In this document: positions 1-11,069 of the stretch, in pieces
How the letters are laid out: each line of letters starts with the position of its first letter
Numbering within the stretch: position 1 is the stretch's first letter
Assembly (NCBI GenBank): GCA_902729315.2
Contig: LR746273.1
Span: 4,255,001 to 4,319,000 of the forward strand
Length of the DNA stretch: 64,000 bases
From: Spirodela intermedia
Taxonomy: Eukaryota; Streptophyta; Magnoliopsida; Alismatales; Araceae
Direction of reading: 5' to 3'
Notes under the pieces: model-generated
Databases searched by the model: none
Told to the model about the DNA's origin: nothing
What the model saw: the letters and a program-made list of their open reading frames with translations, nothing else
Program-made: the position numbers and the translations under genes

Positions 1-2340
1 CTAAAAAATATTAGGAATGGTTAGAGAGTTGTGTCACTAATTTCCATCTAATTTGCTATTTTTTTATGATTTATGTGAAATTAATATATTTCTGATTTTT
101 AATCCACGTACTAATAGGATTCTCCAAATTTTATAGTCTTGAAAATTATTTTACAATTGATAGAAAATTACCCATGAAGATAAAATTGGAAAATATATTT
201 ATCTTGTATTTTTTTACGGAATTTATGTAGACATTATTTCAACCATGTTGTTTTAGTAATTTTAAAGTTATCAAAATAATGAGAATAAAATGCAGCAATT
301 ATGTCCACATCACTAGGAGGAGACCTCAAGAGTTTTTGGGCCAAGTCAGCATTTTAGGGCAACATCAATAGGTTATCTCATCCAAGAACATGTCCTCTTC
401 CATGCTCTATTTTTGGGTAGTGAAACGTATATAGATAATTTTGGATTTTACGATGATGCTTTGTGATATTATTGCATGAAAATTGGAAAGAAGCTTGAAG
501 ACAAAGGGAGGAAGATTTCTATATTATTAAAACAAAAATATCTGAAGAATTTTGATGCTTTTAGGGCTGATTTCTCTTTGATTGATAGGTCGAGACAAGC
601 AGAGCAATATTGGGCAATTACAAATTCAATTTGTCTTTTTATTACACTTTATTTTAGTTCCTTATTCATCTGTAATCTGGGTGACAGACAGACAGTGATA
701 CTCAGCATTTGATCCATTTTTGGACTAGTTTTTAGAAAGTTTTACATTGATTTTCTGGTACTCTATTTTCAGGTGACAATACAAGCTAGTAGAGTGACAT
801 ATGGTGTTGGAAAATTAGATTTTTGTTTTGATTTAATTTAATTTTTACTTTAGCTTATTTCATCATTTAGGTGACAGGTGGACGACTAAATCAAGAATTT
901 GAATCCATATTTTTATCACTTTTTAATCACTTTTGTGTTCTAGTTCCTTACTACAATAATACTCCATTCTTGGGTTATAGACAAGGAAGAGTGAGCGTAT
1001 TTATTTCTTTCTTTAGGTCTTTTTCTTCTGATTTTAATATTTTTAGTGAAAATCAACTTTGTTACAATCATTTTGGTATATTTATTTCAAAATATTACTT
1101 AGTTTTGATTAGTATTAGACTCAAATTCGTTTTCCCATTTCATCATTGACTAGGAAACCCCACTAGTGGTAGTATTTTCTCTCTCCTCCCTTATTTTTCT
1201 AGATTTTAGGTTTATTTTTTTAATTTAATTTTTGAGGTATTGAATCATTCATCAATTCTAAATATAGAAAAACATCAAAATTCGAAGATTTAGAAGTTTT
1301 GTAATTTGGAAGATATAAAGTCAAAAGAAGATTATTAATGTTATTATTATTTTATTTGTCATTATTTTTTAAAAAATTATTTAGGATGAAAAAAATCATA
1401 TTGATATTAACCATTGTCCAAGTGGACAACTTGAATTCTCCAAAATTTTATTTTAATTCTTATTTTGAATTTTGTTTATAAATACTTGAAATTTGATCAT
1501 TTTGTTTCCAACAAGCAAAGAGATATGATGAATCAAGCAATGAAATCAATTAAAGGGAATTTCAAAAGGACTAGAATTAAAAGAAGAAGCACTCAAAAAA
1601 TCAAAGATTGAGATTATGAAATTTTACTTAAGAAGATAGGACTACCCATACTTGTTGTTGCCTTACCACAGATAAGAACAAGGTCCTCCTCTCTCCCAAG
1701 AGATGGGAAAACTTACAATGAGCCAAGAGAGAACCCTATTTTTCCCTAATATTTTTTTTTTATTTCAGTCAAGAAGTTGCAAAATTATTACCAAAAATTT
1801 CTCTAACAAATAACTTAAAAGGTCAGATATAATATGAGAATGATTCAAATGTAGTAGCTAGTTGTTCTTCCTTTCTCATTTTCGTGGAGTTACTATTTTT
1901 ACCTAACTAATTTGGCTTGTGGTTGACATATGAGTTTGCTGACCTATCAAAGCTGTAGATTAACTTCCATTTTCTGCTAACATGACTAAGAGGGTTTGGA
2001 GTTTAAACAATGAGTCTTAGCTTACTTACCACATGCTTCAACATAATTCTAATTTCTTTTAGAAAATCACAAAAATACTAATTCAAAATATAACTTCTGG
2101 GCAAAAATAAAATATATTTAAATGCAACAAACCTTGGATGAATATAAATCATCCAAAGTGCAAGTTTAGTCATGAATTTTCTACGTAGTATTTCAACAGA
2201 AGTAAATATATTCTAATTCAAATAAATATATGTATAATCATAAATTTAAATTATTATTGTATTCATTTTACATTATTTATCACATAAGATTAGAGTGTTA
2301 TTATTGGTGAAGAACAAACATTTTAGACAAAAGCACAATG
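1..2340. other. AT-rich intergenic DNA, no gene seen
   Basis: This stretch is AT-rich with many short homopolymer runs. The open frames in it (for example 476-712 and 871-1149, plus) have low-complexity Phe/Ile/Ser-rich translations and no family motif that I recognise. No exon of gene X could be found here, although the pseudo-exon of gene X begins at about 2.7 kb. Confidence 0.5.
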
Positions 2341-2702
2341 ACCTAGTAACCATATTTGGTCTGAAATGACTTGTTCCTTGAGGAGGTGGTCATTCCATGG
2401 CATGTTCCATGTGAATTAGACATGAACTGTTTGTGAGTTGAGACAGCAAAATCTTGGTTTGTAGGCAGGTTAGATGATAAATTGTTAAATGCCTTGTAAG
2501 CAATGTTAAGGCGACGATCAAGCTTGTCACTGTCAAGCGAGCTGCAAAAATTCCCTCCCTTGGCTACTTCACCCCTTTCACAGCCCAGAGTACTCATGAA
2601 GTTCCCCATTCTCGTGTATGGGAGGTTTTCCTGATTTATAGTTCCTTTCCCTATTGATGTGATGCTTTGCTAATGTATTGGATCCTTGCTATTTGATTGC
2701 AG

Positions 2703-3117
2703 TTCGTGAATTGTGACAAGCGAAGAGAAAAATCGCCAGCAGATAATTTGGCATCCCAATCAGAAGCCCGCAGCTTGAGTTCAATAGTTTTCCGTAAGAA
2801 TGAATCTGGGAAAACAGGTGGAGCTGTGGGAAGCAGGGTCTAAGCTTCAAGGTGTGTCGCAGCCACACTCAGTTCTTGTTCAGCGCGGATATGGTGGAGG
2901 TTCCCCTTGACATAGCATAAATAGCTGATGCAGCTAAAAGTATGATGGATGTTTTCCTTAGCCACTGCTCAAGAAGCCAATAGAAGCAAGGAAATCTAAA
3001 ATCACTCAAGATGCTCTGACTATTGGAGGCGGGTGCACTATGTTGCATGGGGACAGCATTCTTGGGAACTAGGAGGCCTACATTGTGAAGACGAAGAACT
3101 GCCTCAGAGACAAGGTG
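2703..3117 (+). pseudogene. Pseudogene of the last exon of gene X
   Basis: This is the degenerate counterpart of the intact exon at 23032-23352. An acceptor-like TTGATTGCAG ends at 2702, as in the intact copy. Reading on gives FVNCDKRREKSPADN and then an open stretch that the intact copy lacks, ending in an in-frame TAA near 2842. Downstream, pieces equivalent to ADMVEGPFDIA, DMLDVFLGP and TVGGGC survive only across frameshifts and stops. The final KSSLRDKV-like segment is cut at 3117 by the inserted element. Compared with the intact copy, the part before GCGGATATGG is 113 nt longer, so one copy gained or lost sequence here. No partner first exon is visible upstream in this window. Confidence 0.75.
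3110..3117. repeat. Target-site duplication, left copy
   Basis: ACAAGGTG lies immediately left of the 1.6 kb insertion and is identical to 4721-4728. A single copy is present at the empty paralogous site near 23.33 kb. Confidence 0.8.
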
Positions 3118-3593
3118 ATGGAATCAAGATAAAGGTTCATTCTGTTAGGTGGACCCACGAGAAGGAAGAAGAGGGAGGAGAAGAGGCCATGTCACCCACG
3201 CACCCCTTCTCCTCTAAGGAAGGCGCCTCTCCCTCCAAGAGACACCACTTGGCATCCTTTGGGAGGGGATGCCTCTAACTACCTTCCTCTCTTCCTTATA
3301 AATACTCAAAACACACGAACACTATAAAAAAAAACGTTGAAGTTGAATTTGGAATTAAGAAGATTTTTGTTATCTCTCAGCTCTTGGATTAGGGGTTCTT
3401 TCTCCCTCATTCGCCTTTTGGATTAGGAGTTCCTTTTTTCTTCCGCTTGCCTCTTGGATTAAGGGTATCTTCTTCTTCTCGCCCTGTTGGATTATGGAGA
3501 CCTCTCTTTTTTTCTCTTCTCCCACTTCGTCGTCCTTCCATCTTGTCATCATCTTCTTGTCCACACTTCCGTCACAGCCATTCTCCCTTTTAG

Positions 3594-3790
3594 CCATCTG
3601 CCATGTCATCAAGCCCACCTTTCTTTCCTCTTCTACTATCTCTGCCGTTCTGCGTTCTAGCCATCTGCCGTGTCATCAAGCCCACCTTTCTTTCCTCTTC
3701 TACTATCGCTGCCGTTCTGCCTTCTAGCCATCTGCCGTGTCATCAAGCCCACCTTTCTTTCCTCTTCTACTATCGCTGCCATTCTGCCTC
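3594..3790. repeat. 67 bp tandem repeat, about 2.9 units
   Basis: The units start at 3594, 3661 and 3728, each beginning CCATCTGC and continuing with a Thr/Ser-coding pyrimidine tract; the first two end TTCTAG. They differ at only a few positions (for example ccatgtc against ccgtgtc). Because 67 is not a multiple of three, the same peptide (SSPPFFPLLLS-like) appears in shifted frames. This explains several overlapping open frames that are not genes. Confidence 0.9.
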
Positions 3791-4129
3791 TTCATCACCT
3801 GTCCCTTGCCGCCGTTGCCGCCACCTCCATCCTTGCTTTTGCCGCCTATTATTGCCCTCCCCTTCCATCACTGCAGGCCCTAGAAGCATCACCATTCCAC
3901 TAATCATTTAGTCTCCTCGTCGTCCACCTTGTCGTCAGCCTACCGTCCCCGCCGTTTCACCTTTCGGCCGTCAGCCCCTCACGAAACTCTCTTTTCCTCT
4001 CTCCCCCTGACGTTCTCATTTTGCCCCTTTTCTCCCTCCACCCTTCAGTTAGTATTTAAAAAATTCACCCTAAATTCTCGTCAGCACGAGAACCTTCTTT
4101 CTTCTCTCTCCTACTGTCGCCACATACCC

Positions 4130-4165
4130 CCCATTTTTTTTACTCTCTCTCTCTCTCTCGCCGAC
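4130..4165. repeat. CT-rich simple repeat
   Basis: A (CT)n run sits inside the pyrimidine-rich inserted element. Confidence 0.7.
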
Positions 4166-4720
4166 GCCCTCTCATTTCGCCCCCCCTTTTCTCTCTCCAC
4201 CTTTTCTTTCCTTTTCATTATTATTTTATCATATTATTTCACCTCACTTCTAAACCTCATTTATTCCTCCCAGCCCAAATAACTCAATCCCTTCGAACCG
4301 CACCAGTCCACTCTTTGGTCCGAACTACTCAGTGTGAACTTTGAAAAATCACTAACAAAGCTCGTGGAACTCCAACTAACAAGACTCTTCAATATATTAA
4401 AAAATCTCCATTATAAAAGTGTGTTAATTTTCAAATTCTTTATGAAGTTGGTCATTATTTTTAAATCATTGCTCTTAGATTTTGTGAGATTCATAAGATA
4501 GCTATCCTCATCTGAAAGATTAGTTGTCCAAACCCTAGTTGAGAAGCCTTGTTTGATTCTTTGAATTAAATAACCTAATAGGTAATTAATGATCTTAATT
4601 CTCCTAAAATTATGAAATCATTCGGATATTAACCCCTTAAAGTTCTAATTTAACTCAACTCTAAAGATTAATAAGTAGCTCTCTTTAAGGAGATCTATTC
4701 TAGCCCCTTTGTCCCGCATT

Positions 4721-4728
4721 ACAAGGTG
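4721..4728. repeat. Target-site duplication, right copy
   Basis: ACAAGGTG lies immediately right of the 1.6 kb insertion. Homology to copy B resumes without a gap after it (GGCT...ttgactaattctac against GGCT...ttgactgattctac). Confidence 0.8.
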
Positions 4729-5425
4729 GCTGGTTTATTGACTAATTCTACGAAAAGCAGTTCTCTGTAACTGGTTTTTTGGTGGCCGTCTGATTTTTGG
4801 CGTGAGACTGCCATGAGGGTGAAGATACTGCTAATGCAGTAGACCGTGATGATGACTGCAGGGGCTCCAGTTAGTCTTATATTGTACATGTCTAGCGGCT
4901 AAGATGACGTGCATTCCATATTTTCGTAACCCAACTTGTATGTGGCTATGTTTGGGTTTGTTTCCTCGGGAAGAATTGAAAGGAACGCTTCGTATCGACA
5001 ATGAATGGCTTCTAGTCCTTAGAATTTGACATATTGGCAAATTCTAAGGTGAGTTTGCCGTTATCCTCTGGCTGATGGATGATGCTCCTTGTGTACTTTG
5101 TCTTCGCGGAATTTATGACCCCCCAGAAGGTGAACAGAAGTGTTCCTCTCCAATCTATCAGTATTCAACACGTACCGAACGAAGAGTATCGTGTCAAAAA
5201 CGGACGACATTTGTGTATTGATCCATTCTTCGAGAACGGACGCGAGAGACAGAGAGAGAAAATGGGCTGTTCCATGGGTTCTCTGCGGCCTTCTAGCGAG
5301 AAGGTTTGAAAGAGTGATTATGGGGCTCCAGGAACACTGGGTATCGATGTTAATATGAGTCACAGAACAGCTTACTTGGTCCATTATTGTTGACCTCGGA
5401 TAGGCGCATGCTACTCTAGGTAAGA
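4721..5425. repeat. Segmental duplication block 2, copy A
   Basis: This block is colinear with 23331-24075. Shared landmarks include 'ccatgagggtgaagatactg', 'ctagcggctaagatg', 'gtttgggtttgtttcct' (with variants), 'caccccagaaggtgaacag', 'ctctgcggccttc' and 'attattgttgacctc'. It lies just downstream of gene X and has no coding capacity that I can support. Confidence 0.85.
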
Positions 5426-5959
5426 GACGTTAACCACTACTCAAAATGGTACCCCAAAGTTATCAGCTACCCACTACTGCTACAAACGGTGGGTGTGAGA
5501 GACTGAGCCCATTAAATCTCATTGAGAAGGCAGTCGTTTAATGCCGACTTAAATAGTTCTTCTTGTTCGTCTTTTAGTCCTTCACTCCCTCTTCTTCAAA
5601 TGTGATAAAATCATTTAAGAGGAGATTTTGGGTGTCGCCTCATCATGGCCCAACAACTGAAGTAATGGGCAGGATTGAACAACACCATATGAGGTGCTTC
5701 AAAGCCATAGAAAATCTTTCAGTCTTGCCCTTAGATTAAAAAGGTTAGTTCCGTCATAGCATTTGGTTTTCAATCACGTGCATGATCTCTGTTCATCTAC
5801 ACTAATTATTTTCTTCCCAGGTCAAGCGTTCATAAATGCGCTCCCTAAAGTTACGCTTATGGATAAATGCACCCATGCTACAGCGCATTTTTAAATGCAT
5901 AAATGCACCCAGATCTTTTGAGATTGTAATCAATGAAGAGAGATAGAGAGAGGAAGGTG
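5426..5959. other. Copy-A-specific spacer
   Basis: This sequence lies between duplication block 2 and the U6 pseudogene and has no counterpart in copy B. No gene or RNA was recognised. Confidence 0.4.
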
Positions 5960-5974
5960 TATGATCAAAAGCGT
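5960..5974. repeat. 15 bp target-site duplication of U6 insert, copy 1
   Basis: TATGATCAAAAGCGT on the plus strand directly abuts the 3' end of the U6 body. Confidence 0.88.
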
Positions 5975-6017
5975 GGACCATTTCTCGATTTGTGCGTGTC
6001 ATCCTTGCGCAGGGGCC

Positions 6018-6049
<32 letters not shown>

Positions 6050-6069
6050 TCGGATGTCCCCGAAGGGAC
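5975..6069 (-). pseudogene. Retroposed U6 snRNA pseudogene
   Basis: Read on the minus strand, 6069 down to 5975 gives a U6 spliceosomal RNA. It starts with the 5' hairpin GTCCCTTCGGGGACATCC, contains the ACAGAGA box and the adjacent AGATTAGCATGG segment, continues through CCCCTGCGCAAGGATGACACGC, and stops at GAAATGGTCC. About 95 nt match the conserved plant U6 sequence essentially throughout; the 3' U-rich tail is missing. The body is flanked by 15 bp direct repeats (ACGCTTTTGATCATA on the minus strand). Neither the plant upstream sequence element nor a TATA box at about -30 is seen 5' of it. The nearly perfect body with target-site duplications points to LINE-type retroposition of a mature or 3'-trimmed U6 RNA, so it is probably not transcribed. 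Confidence 0.9.
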
Positions 6070-6084
6070 TATGATCAAAAGCGT
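6070..6084. repeat. 15 bp target-site duplication of U6 insert, copy 2
   Basis: An identical TATGATCAAAAGCGT directly abuts the U6 5' end (base G1 at 6069). Confidence 0.88.
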
Positions 6085-6609
6085 AGAGAAAAAAGATAGG
6101 GTCTAGTCAGGAAACGTGGAGAAAGACAGATAGGTGTCTGGTAAGAGTATGGGGACTGGAAGACAGAAAGTGAGAGAAACGCTGACTCTGGTGAGAATAT
6201 GAGGGCTAAATAAAGTTTAGGAACATGGTTTTCCTCTAATTCAATAGAAAAATGTAGCCTTTGGCAACTGATTGTCGTGCAACTCCTCTACACGAGAGCC
6301 ATTCATTGTTAAACCAACTGGCAATCAACAGCTTGATCTCCATTATTGGTCAGGGGTTGACAGAGACAGACTCATTTGTGGCAGCCGCTCCACCACCGCG
6401 GTGAAGGGTCATAAATTCTCAGGAACGTGGCGCTTAGTTCGCCGCTGTTTGATAACCCAGTTCCCATTCACATCCCAAGAGAGGTTAGAGACCGGAATAA
6501 TAGATCTACCGATTCGCTGAGATTGACTGGGGACCATTCTGCAAGGCCAGCTCTTGAACGCCAGGGAACCTTTACGTTTGACCTATCTACGGATTGACAG
6601 ACTGATGCC
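6085..6609. other. Copy-A-specific spacer
   Basis: This sequence lies between the U6 pseudogene and the region upstream of SBH, with no equivalent in copy B. The open frame at 6272-6520 resembles no family I know. No feature is supported. Confidence 0.4.
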
Positions 6610-8300
6610 AGCAAACTGCTGTAGATGCATCCACATGCAATGCTGGGTATGAGCTGCTTGAACGTTTAGTCAAAGTCAGGCCTATTACAGTTGTTACTAT
6701 AGTAAACTAATTTTATACTTCTGTGTTCAGCTTTCATAGTAAGGGTAAATGGAACCGAGGGAGAAGGCCTCTACAGAGAGGACTTGGCTAAGATAGTCAA
6801 ATCGCGAAAAACCTGACAATTTCACATTCTTTGATTTAATTTGATCTGCAATAACTCAGTCAATCTAACCTATTCTGAATCATTTCTAAGCCATCCAAAA
6901 AGACCCATTTGCTCGTCTTGTTCCTATGCAAGTGGGATGTAGGCATGGCTAAATCAGTGCATGTAGGCATGTAGGCATGGCTAAATCAGTGCATAAAAAA
7001 TAAGGACAAGTGCACATGGAGTAGTGTGGGTGGGTGGTGTAGTTGAGCAATAATTCGTAAGCACACAGCCTGTCTAGGCAAGTGGGAGTGACCATGTATA
7101 GGTGGATAACTGGCCTGCAGCTTCAATTAGGTACACGGAAGTAAGATGTGCGACGACATGGGCAGATGGGTTTACAGTGGGGGACCAGGCGAGTTGGCAC
7201 GTGGTGGCATGTGGGTTAGCGCAAGACAAGCCTGAAAAAGGAATACAAGAAGAGCGAAAATGATGTTGAAGGGTCTCTCACCCATATTTTATGACTATAT
7301 CAATCACTGCAAGTGAAGATAGACTCAAACCGAGAATAATATCTTAAGTGAAAAAATGGCTTATATCACATGCCATGTACATTCGAACATATTCCGAAAT
7401 ACACTTAGCAGCAAAATGGAATCCGAGAAGAGACCATCGCGAAGTGTACGCAAGTTTTTCCGATCACGTTGCCAGCGCTCGATGAGGGGAACAGGGAAAT
7501 TCAAAATGGAGAGGTGATCAGGGCGTATAATAAACCGAGGACGGGGAATTGGAGAGTGAATGGTTCCGAGGGGACGACTTTGGGGATGAGAGGAAAGATC
7601 GAAGTAGAAAAGACGATCTGGAGAGAGTAGTGTCTTAAAAATGGGGCGTCCAAATTTCGTCTTAAAAAAGGGGGTACGGACCACAAACGCCGGCCTCTGT
7701 TCACCTTTTACTTGTTTTGGCACGCACCGGCTAATGCAGTGGCCGACACACTGAACTTCTTCTGGTCTGCGTCTGTGAAGTATCTCCAACAGCTCACCAT
7801 AAATAGAAGCCTCCACCCGTCTCATCCTTCCCAGACCGACCAGCTCCACCACAAAGAGCAAACATTTTCATTGGCAAAATTCGCTCGCGATGTCTTTCGG
7901 CATATCTGAAGAACTGCTGCCTGTCTTTGTACCTATTGTCACGTACTGGATCGCCGCGGGAATCTACAATTTGGTCAGCATTCCCGATGAGAAGCACAAG
8001 CTGTTCTCCAAGGAAGAGGAGACTCAGAATCTTGCCACACGGCACCAAGTATTCGTGGGAGTTGTCGTCAACCAGGCTGTACAGATGGCCCTAGCTGCCA
8101 TCTACTTCATGGTCTAAATCTTCTCCTCGCAAGCATACATTCCCTGTCTGGCCTTCGCACTCATTAGACTAGAACCTGTCCATATCTAAAGGTTACATGA
8201 CGCTCGTCCACCTGTCTGCAGTACTTGCAGAATGCTGGAGGGAAGGCGGCTGCCGCGGCCACGCCGCCACCCTCTCTTCTACGGATCGCCGGGCAGCTAG
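6610..8300. repeat. Segmental duplication block 3, copy A (SBH upstream region, exon 1 and start of exon 2)
   Basis: This block is colinear with 28435-30150. Shared landmarks are 'cacatgcaatg.tgggtatg', 'agagaaggcctct', 'ttttacttgttttggcac', the whole SBH exon 1, its 110 nt intron and the first part of exon 2. About 1.1 kb of upstream sequence was duplicated with the coding region. Confidence 0.85.
7799..7805 (+). promoter_or_regulatory. Candidate TATA box of SBH
   Basis: ATAAATA lies 85 nt before the SBH start codon in a GC-richer context, which is reasonable for a start site near 7830. The pseudogene copy has ATAAGTA at the same place (29636-29642). The assignment rests on position and consensus only. 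Confidence 0.45.
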
Positions 8301-8776
8301 CGTCAGCGATGCTGATCATGGACGCATTGGAATACATCTGGCACAGGTGGACCCACGAGAACAGGTTCTTGTACAAGCACGTCCACGCTATGCACCACCA
8401 GCTCATCGTCCCCTACGCCTACGGTGCGCAGTACGTCCACCCGATGGACAGCCTTGTCGGCGAAGTCTTCGGCGGCCTCATTGCCACCTTCTTCTCCGGC
8501 ATGTCGCCAACGACAGCCGCCGTCTTCTTCAGTCTTCTCAGCATCAAGGCAGTGGACGACCACTGCGGACTGTGGTTCCCCAACCACCCCATCCACCGGT
8601 TTATGTTGAACAACGCGGCCTTCCACACCGTCCACCACCAACACTACGGTGTCAAGCATAACTACTCCGTGCACTTTCTCGCCACGTGGGACTTGCTCCT
8701 CGGCACCTACTTGCCCTACTCCGTCGAAGAGAGAAAGGGTGGGGGATACGAAATCCGGACGCCCAAGAATTATTAA
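7890..8776 (+). CDS. SBH1: Sphinganine (sphingoid long-chain base) C4-hydroxylase, 258 aa, two exons
   Basis: Exon 1 is 7890-8111 and exon 2 is 8222-8776 (phase 0, GT..AG intron of 110 nt). Joined, they encode 258 aa, close to the roughly 260 aa of Arabidopsis SBH1/SBH2. The protein belongs to the fatty acid hydroxylase superfamily and adds the C4 hydroxyl to sphinganine to form phytosphingosine in the endoplasmic reticulum. The three di-iron histidine clusters are present: HRWTH at about 115-119, HVHAMHH ending at 133, and HTVHH at about 209-213. Other conserved pieces are FLYKH, VPYAYGA, VDDHCGLW and LLGTYLPYS. Residues 10-30 and 85-110 are hydrophobic membrane segments. No lesion is seen. 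The SBH copy at 29.7 kb is dead, so this is the only intact SBH in the window. SBH1 is a family name; orthology was not tested. Confidence 0.93.
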
Positions 8777-9923
8777 CAAGGCGCCCTACTTTACCTTATA
8801 ACGGAGAAGTCGTGGGTTATCTTTGATGTGGTCAAACAGCTTCTCATATGTACCTTCTAACATGCCAAGGACGAGCGCTTCCATTTCATTACCATTGGAT
8901 CACTGTATACTCCCTGCTAAAAGGCTGTTTCATTCATCGCACAAGTTCGTTCATAGAGGGGTGAAGAAATGTACTTGCGGGAAGGAATCCTTTAATGTTC
9001 GGGTCCAGCTCTGCAATGTTTATATTTTACTGATCCTTCGATCACAGGCTGATTTTGAAAAGGATATGAACTTACCACGCAGGGAGGTATTTCAAAACGA
9101 TGGAATTTCATCCGCATTATTGTCAAGATCGTCCCAATCCAAACAGCTATTACCAATGGTATTTAATTTAGCTTTACTCTTTAGTAAATTTTTAATAATA
9201 TGTAGGAACCATAGAACTGAACAAAGTGGTGTGTTCTTTAAGATAAACACCATGGATTCAGTAGATAATATTTTTCTGATGACAAATACATATAACATAG
9301 ATAAACTGATAGAATTATGATGCTAATTCAAAATTCATTCAATACGCATGAAGATTATTATAGATATGAAGATAAATGTAATTGAGTATAAATTACTGAA
9401 GAATAAAAAGTAATATTTTTAAATATCCACATGAAAATTGAAAATTTTCAATGAATTATGAATCCTAAAATTTGGAAATAATTTTTCTCAATTTTTTTAT
9501 ATTGTGAAAAATATTAATATATAGAGAAAGTAATGACTAGCATATCAAACTCAATGAGAATTTTTGGAGTAAAATATAGGTTTGAAAGCTATTTAGCATA
9601 CCAAATTTCTACGATGTTAAATCATTCTGGTTATTGTAGATATAGAATCAATCTATTGAATCTAAAATGTTTTAATTTTTTTTCATGATTTTTGAATATT
9701 AATTAGTATGAATTGAGAACAATTTTGATATATTATTGTTCTCCAAACTAATGAAGGATAATATTAAAATTTTTATTTAGTATCCTCATTATATTGTTGA
9801 CATATTTGGGGAGATTTGGATTAGTTTTGAATATAAAATCATTACTTTATTTCAAGCTATTTATTGACATTAATTTAATGATATTTTATTTTTTCCAAAC
9901 TTGTTCGAGCTAGTAGGCTTCAG

Positions 9924-9955
<32 letters not shown>

Positions 9956-9956
9956 C
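9924..9956. repeat. (TA)n microsatellite
   Basis: Alternating TA run of about 33 bp with one interruption (TTTATA). Confidence 0.9.
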
Positions 9957-11069
9957 AGAGCTCAATGCATTTGTGTATTGGTTCCTCTAAGAGGATATAT
10001 AAAATTTAAAGGAAATATCTATCTAACCATTTGAATTTCCAGTTAATCTAAAAAATTGATGTTGAGAAATGACATAAAATCAATTCAAAACTCTCCATAA
10101 TTTTAGCCTCTCCCTAATTTTTAATTAGTTCACAATAATCATCTATGACCTCTCTACTATCTCAAATCTTACATTTTCTATAGAGAATTAGTTGCCAATT
10201 AGAATGACCCTTAAAGCTTAATCAAACTATAAGAGGATGATGAGTTGAGAAGCCAAAATTGATTGAAATGTGATTATTGTTTTAAGTGCCAACATCTTAC
10301 ATATTTAAACAACTTCACTATGTAGAGGGGGCAAAGAAAATCAAACACATTCAACGTCCACCTCATTGAATTTCTAGATGCATCTCAAGTCTATGTTTAT
10401 AGCTAGAAATATCCCATAACTAAATTCTTTATTATATTTTACGAGATAAGTTTTTTGATTTTTTAATTTAATCACTTAGTTGATCCATGTAGTTAGTGGT
10501 GAGACTTCAAAAGCTATTTGTGTAAAAGAGAATTTTTGGGTAAAATCTAGCCAGAGATGAACTCTATAGTATATAGTTGTTAAGGTAAACACTTGTTTTA
10601 GTAAAACCCAAGAACAAGGTGTTATTAGATAGTAGATGTAGGTAGAAGGTTCCTTAGAGTCTTGCAGATTTAACCTAAAATATAATTTGCAGCACTATAA
10701 CTCACATCATTCTTCTATAAGTGTAATTAGACACCCTTTGGAGACCAAAACATGCATAGTAAAAGACAAGATTATTCTCTCTACCATTTGATGTTTCTTC
10801 ATGAAGTAAAATTTACATAGTGAACATTGAATCATTATGTGGCCTCATGTTATATTTGATTGGTGCTGGGCATAAATTTTCCCTAATAGCGAGTGAATGG
10901 TTCTTCAATAAAAATAGTTGAGAAAAAAAATGAATCAAAATGAGAGCCAATTAATTACATGATAATACAAAAAAAATATTATTGGTTCACTAACTCATCA
11001 CTAAGTTTACTCCATTTTCTCTATTCTCATATTTGATGGCTTGGGAGTTTTAAAAGAATAGAAATATAA

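Larger units (their letters stand above)
2360..3117 (+). repeat. Segmental duplication block 1, copy A
   Basis: This block is colinear with 22715-23340. Shared landmarks, in order, are a stretch around 'catgaactgtttgtgagtt', then 'gtaggcaggttagatgata', then 'gcggatatggtggagg', then 'gttggaggcgggtgca', then 'agagacaaggtg'. Divergence is substantial, with many substitutions and indels, so the duplication is old. The block covers the 3' end of gene X and its upstream intron. Confidence 0.85.
3118..4720. mobile_element. 1.6 kb insertion with 8 bp target-site duplication
   Basis: The 8-mer ACAAGGTG flanks the segment (3110-3117 and 4721-4728). The paralogous copy at 23.3 kb has one uninterrupted ACAAGGTGGCT at this point, so the empty site is visible in the same window. 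The insert contains a TATA-like CTTATAAATA near 3296, a long pyrimidine-rich tract and a 67 bp tandem repeat. It has no coding domain and no clear terminal inverted repeats: it starts ATGGAATCAAG and ends CCCGCATT. An 8 bp duplication is usual for hAT-type DNA transposons, but the class remains unknown. A solo LTR with 4-6 bp duplications fits less well, because the ends are not TG..CA. Confidence 0.8.

Noticed and set aside
3929-4282. Open frame of 117 codons in the pyrimidine-rich insertion
   Set aside because: Low-complexity Ser/Phe/Leu/Pro translation produced by CT-rich DNA; no start context or domain.
5460-5510. Weak similarity between 5460-5510 and 22155-22200 (CTACTACTGCTGCAAA-like)
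   Set aside because: Too short and too diverged to separate from chance, and out of order with the colinear duplication blocks.
5802-6002. Minus-strand open frame with [15 protein letters not shown]
   Set aside because: It is read through the U6 pseudogene 3' part and its flank, so it is not a protein gene.
8303-8779. Minus-strand open frame antisense to SBH exon 2
   Set aside because: It is a shadow of the histidine-box-containing coding strand with no motif of its own.
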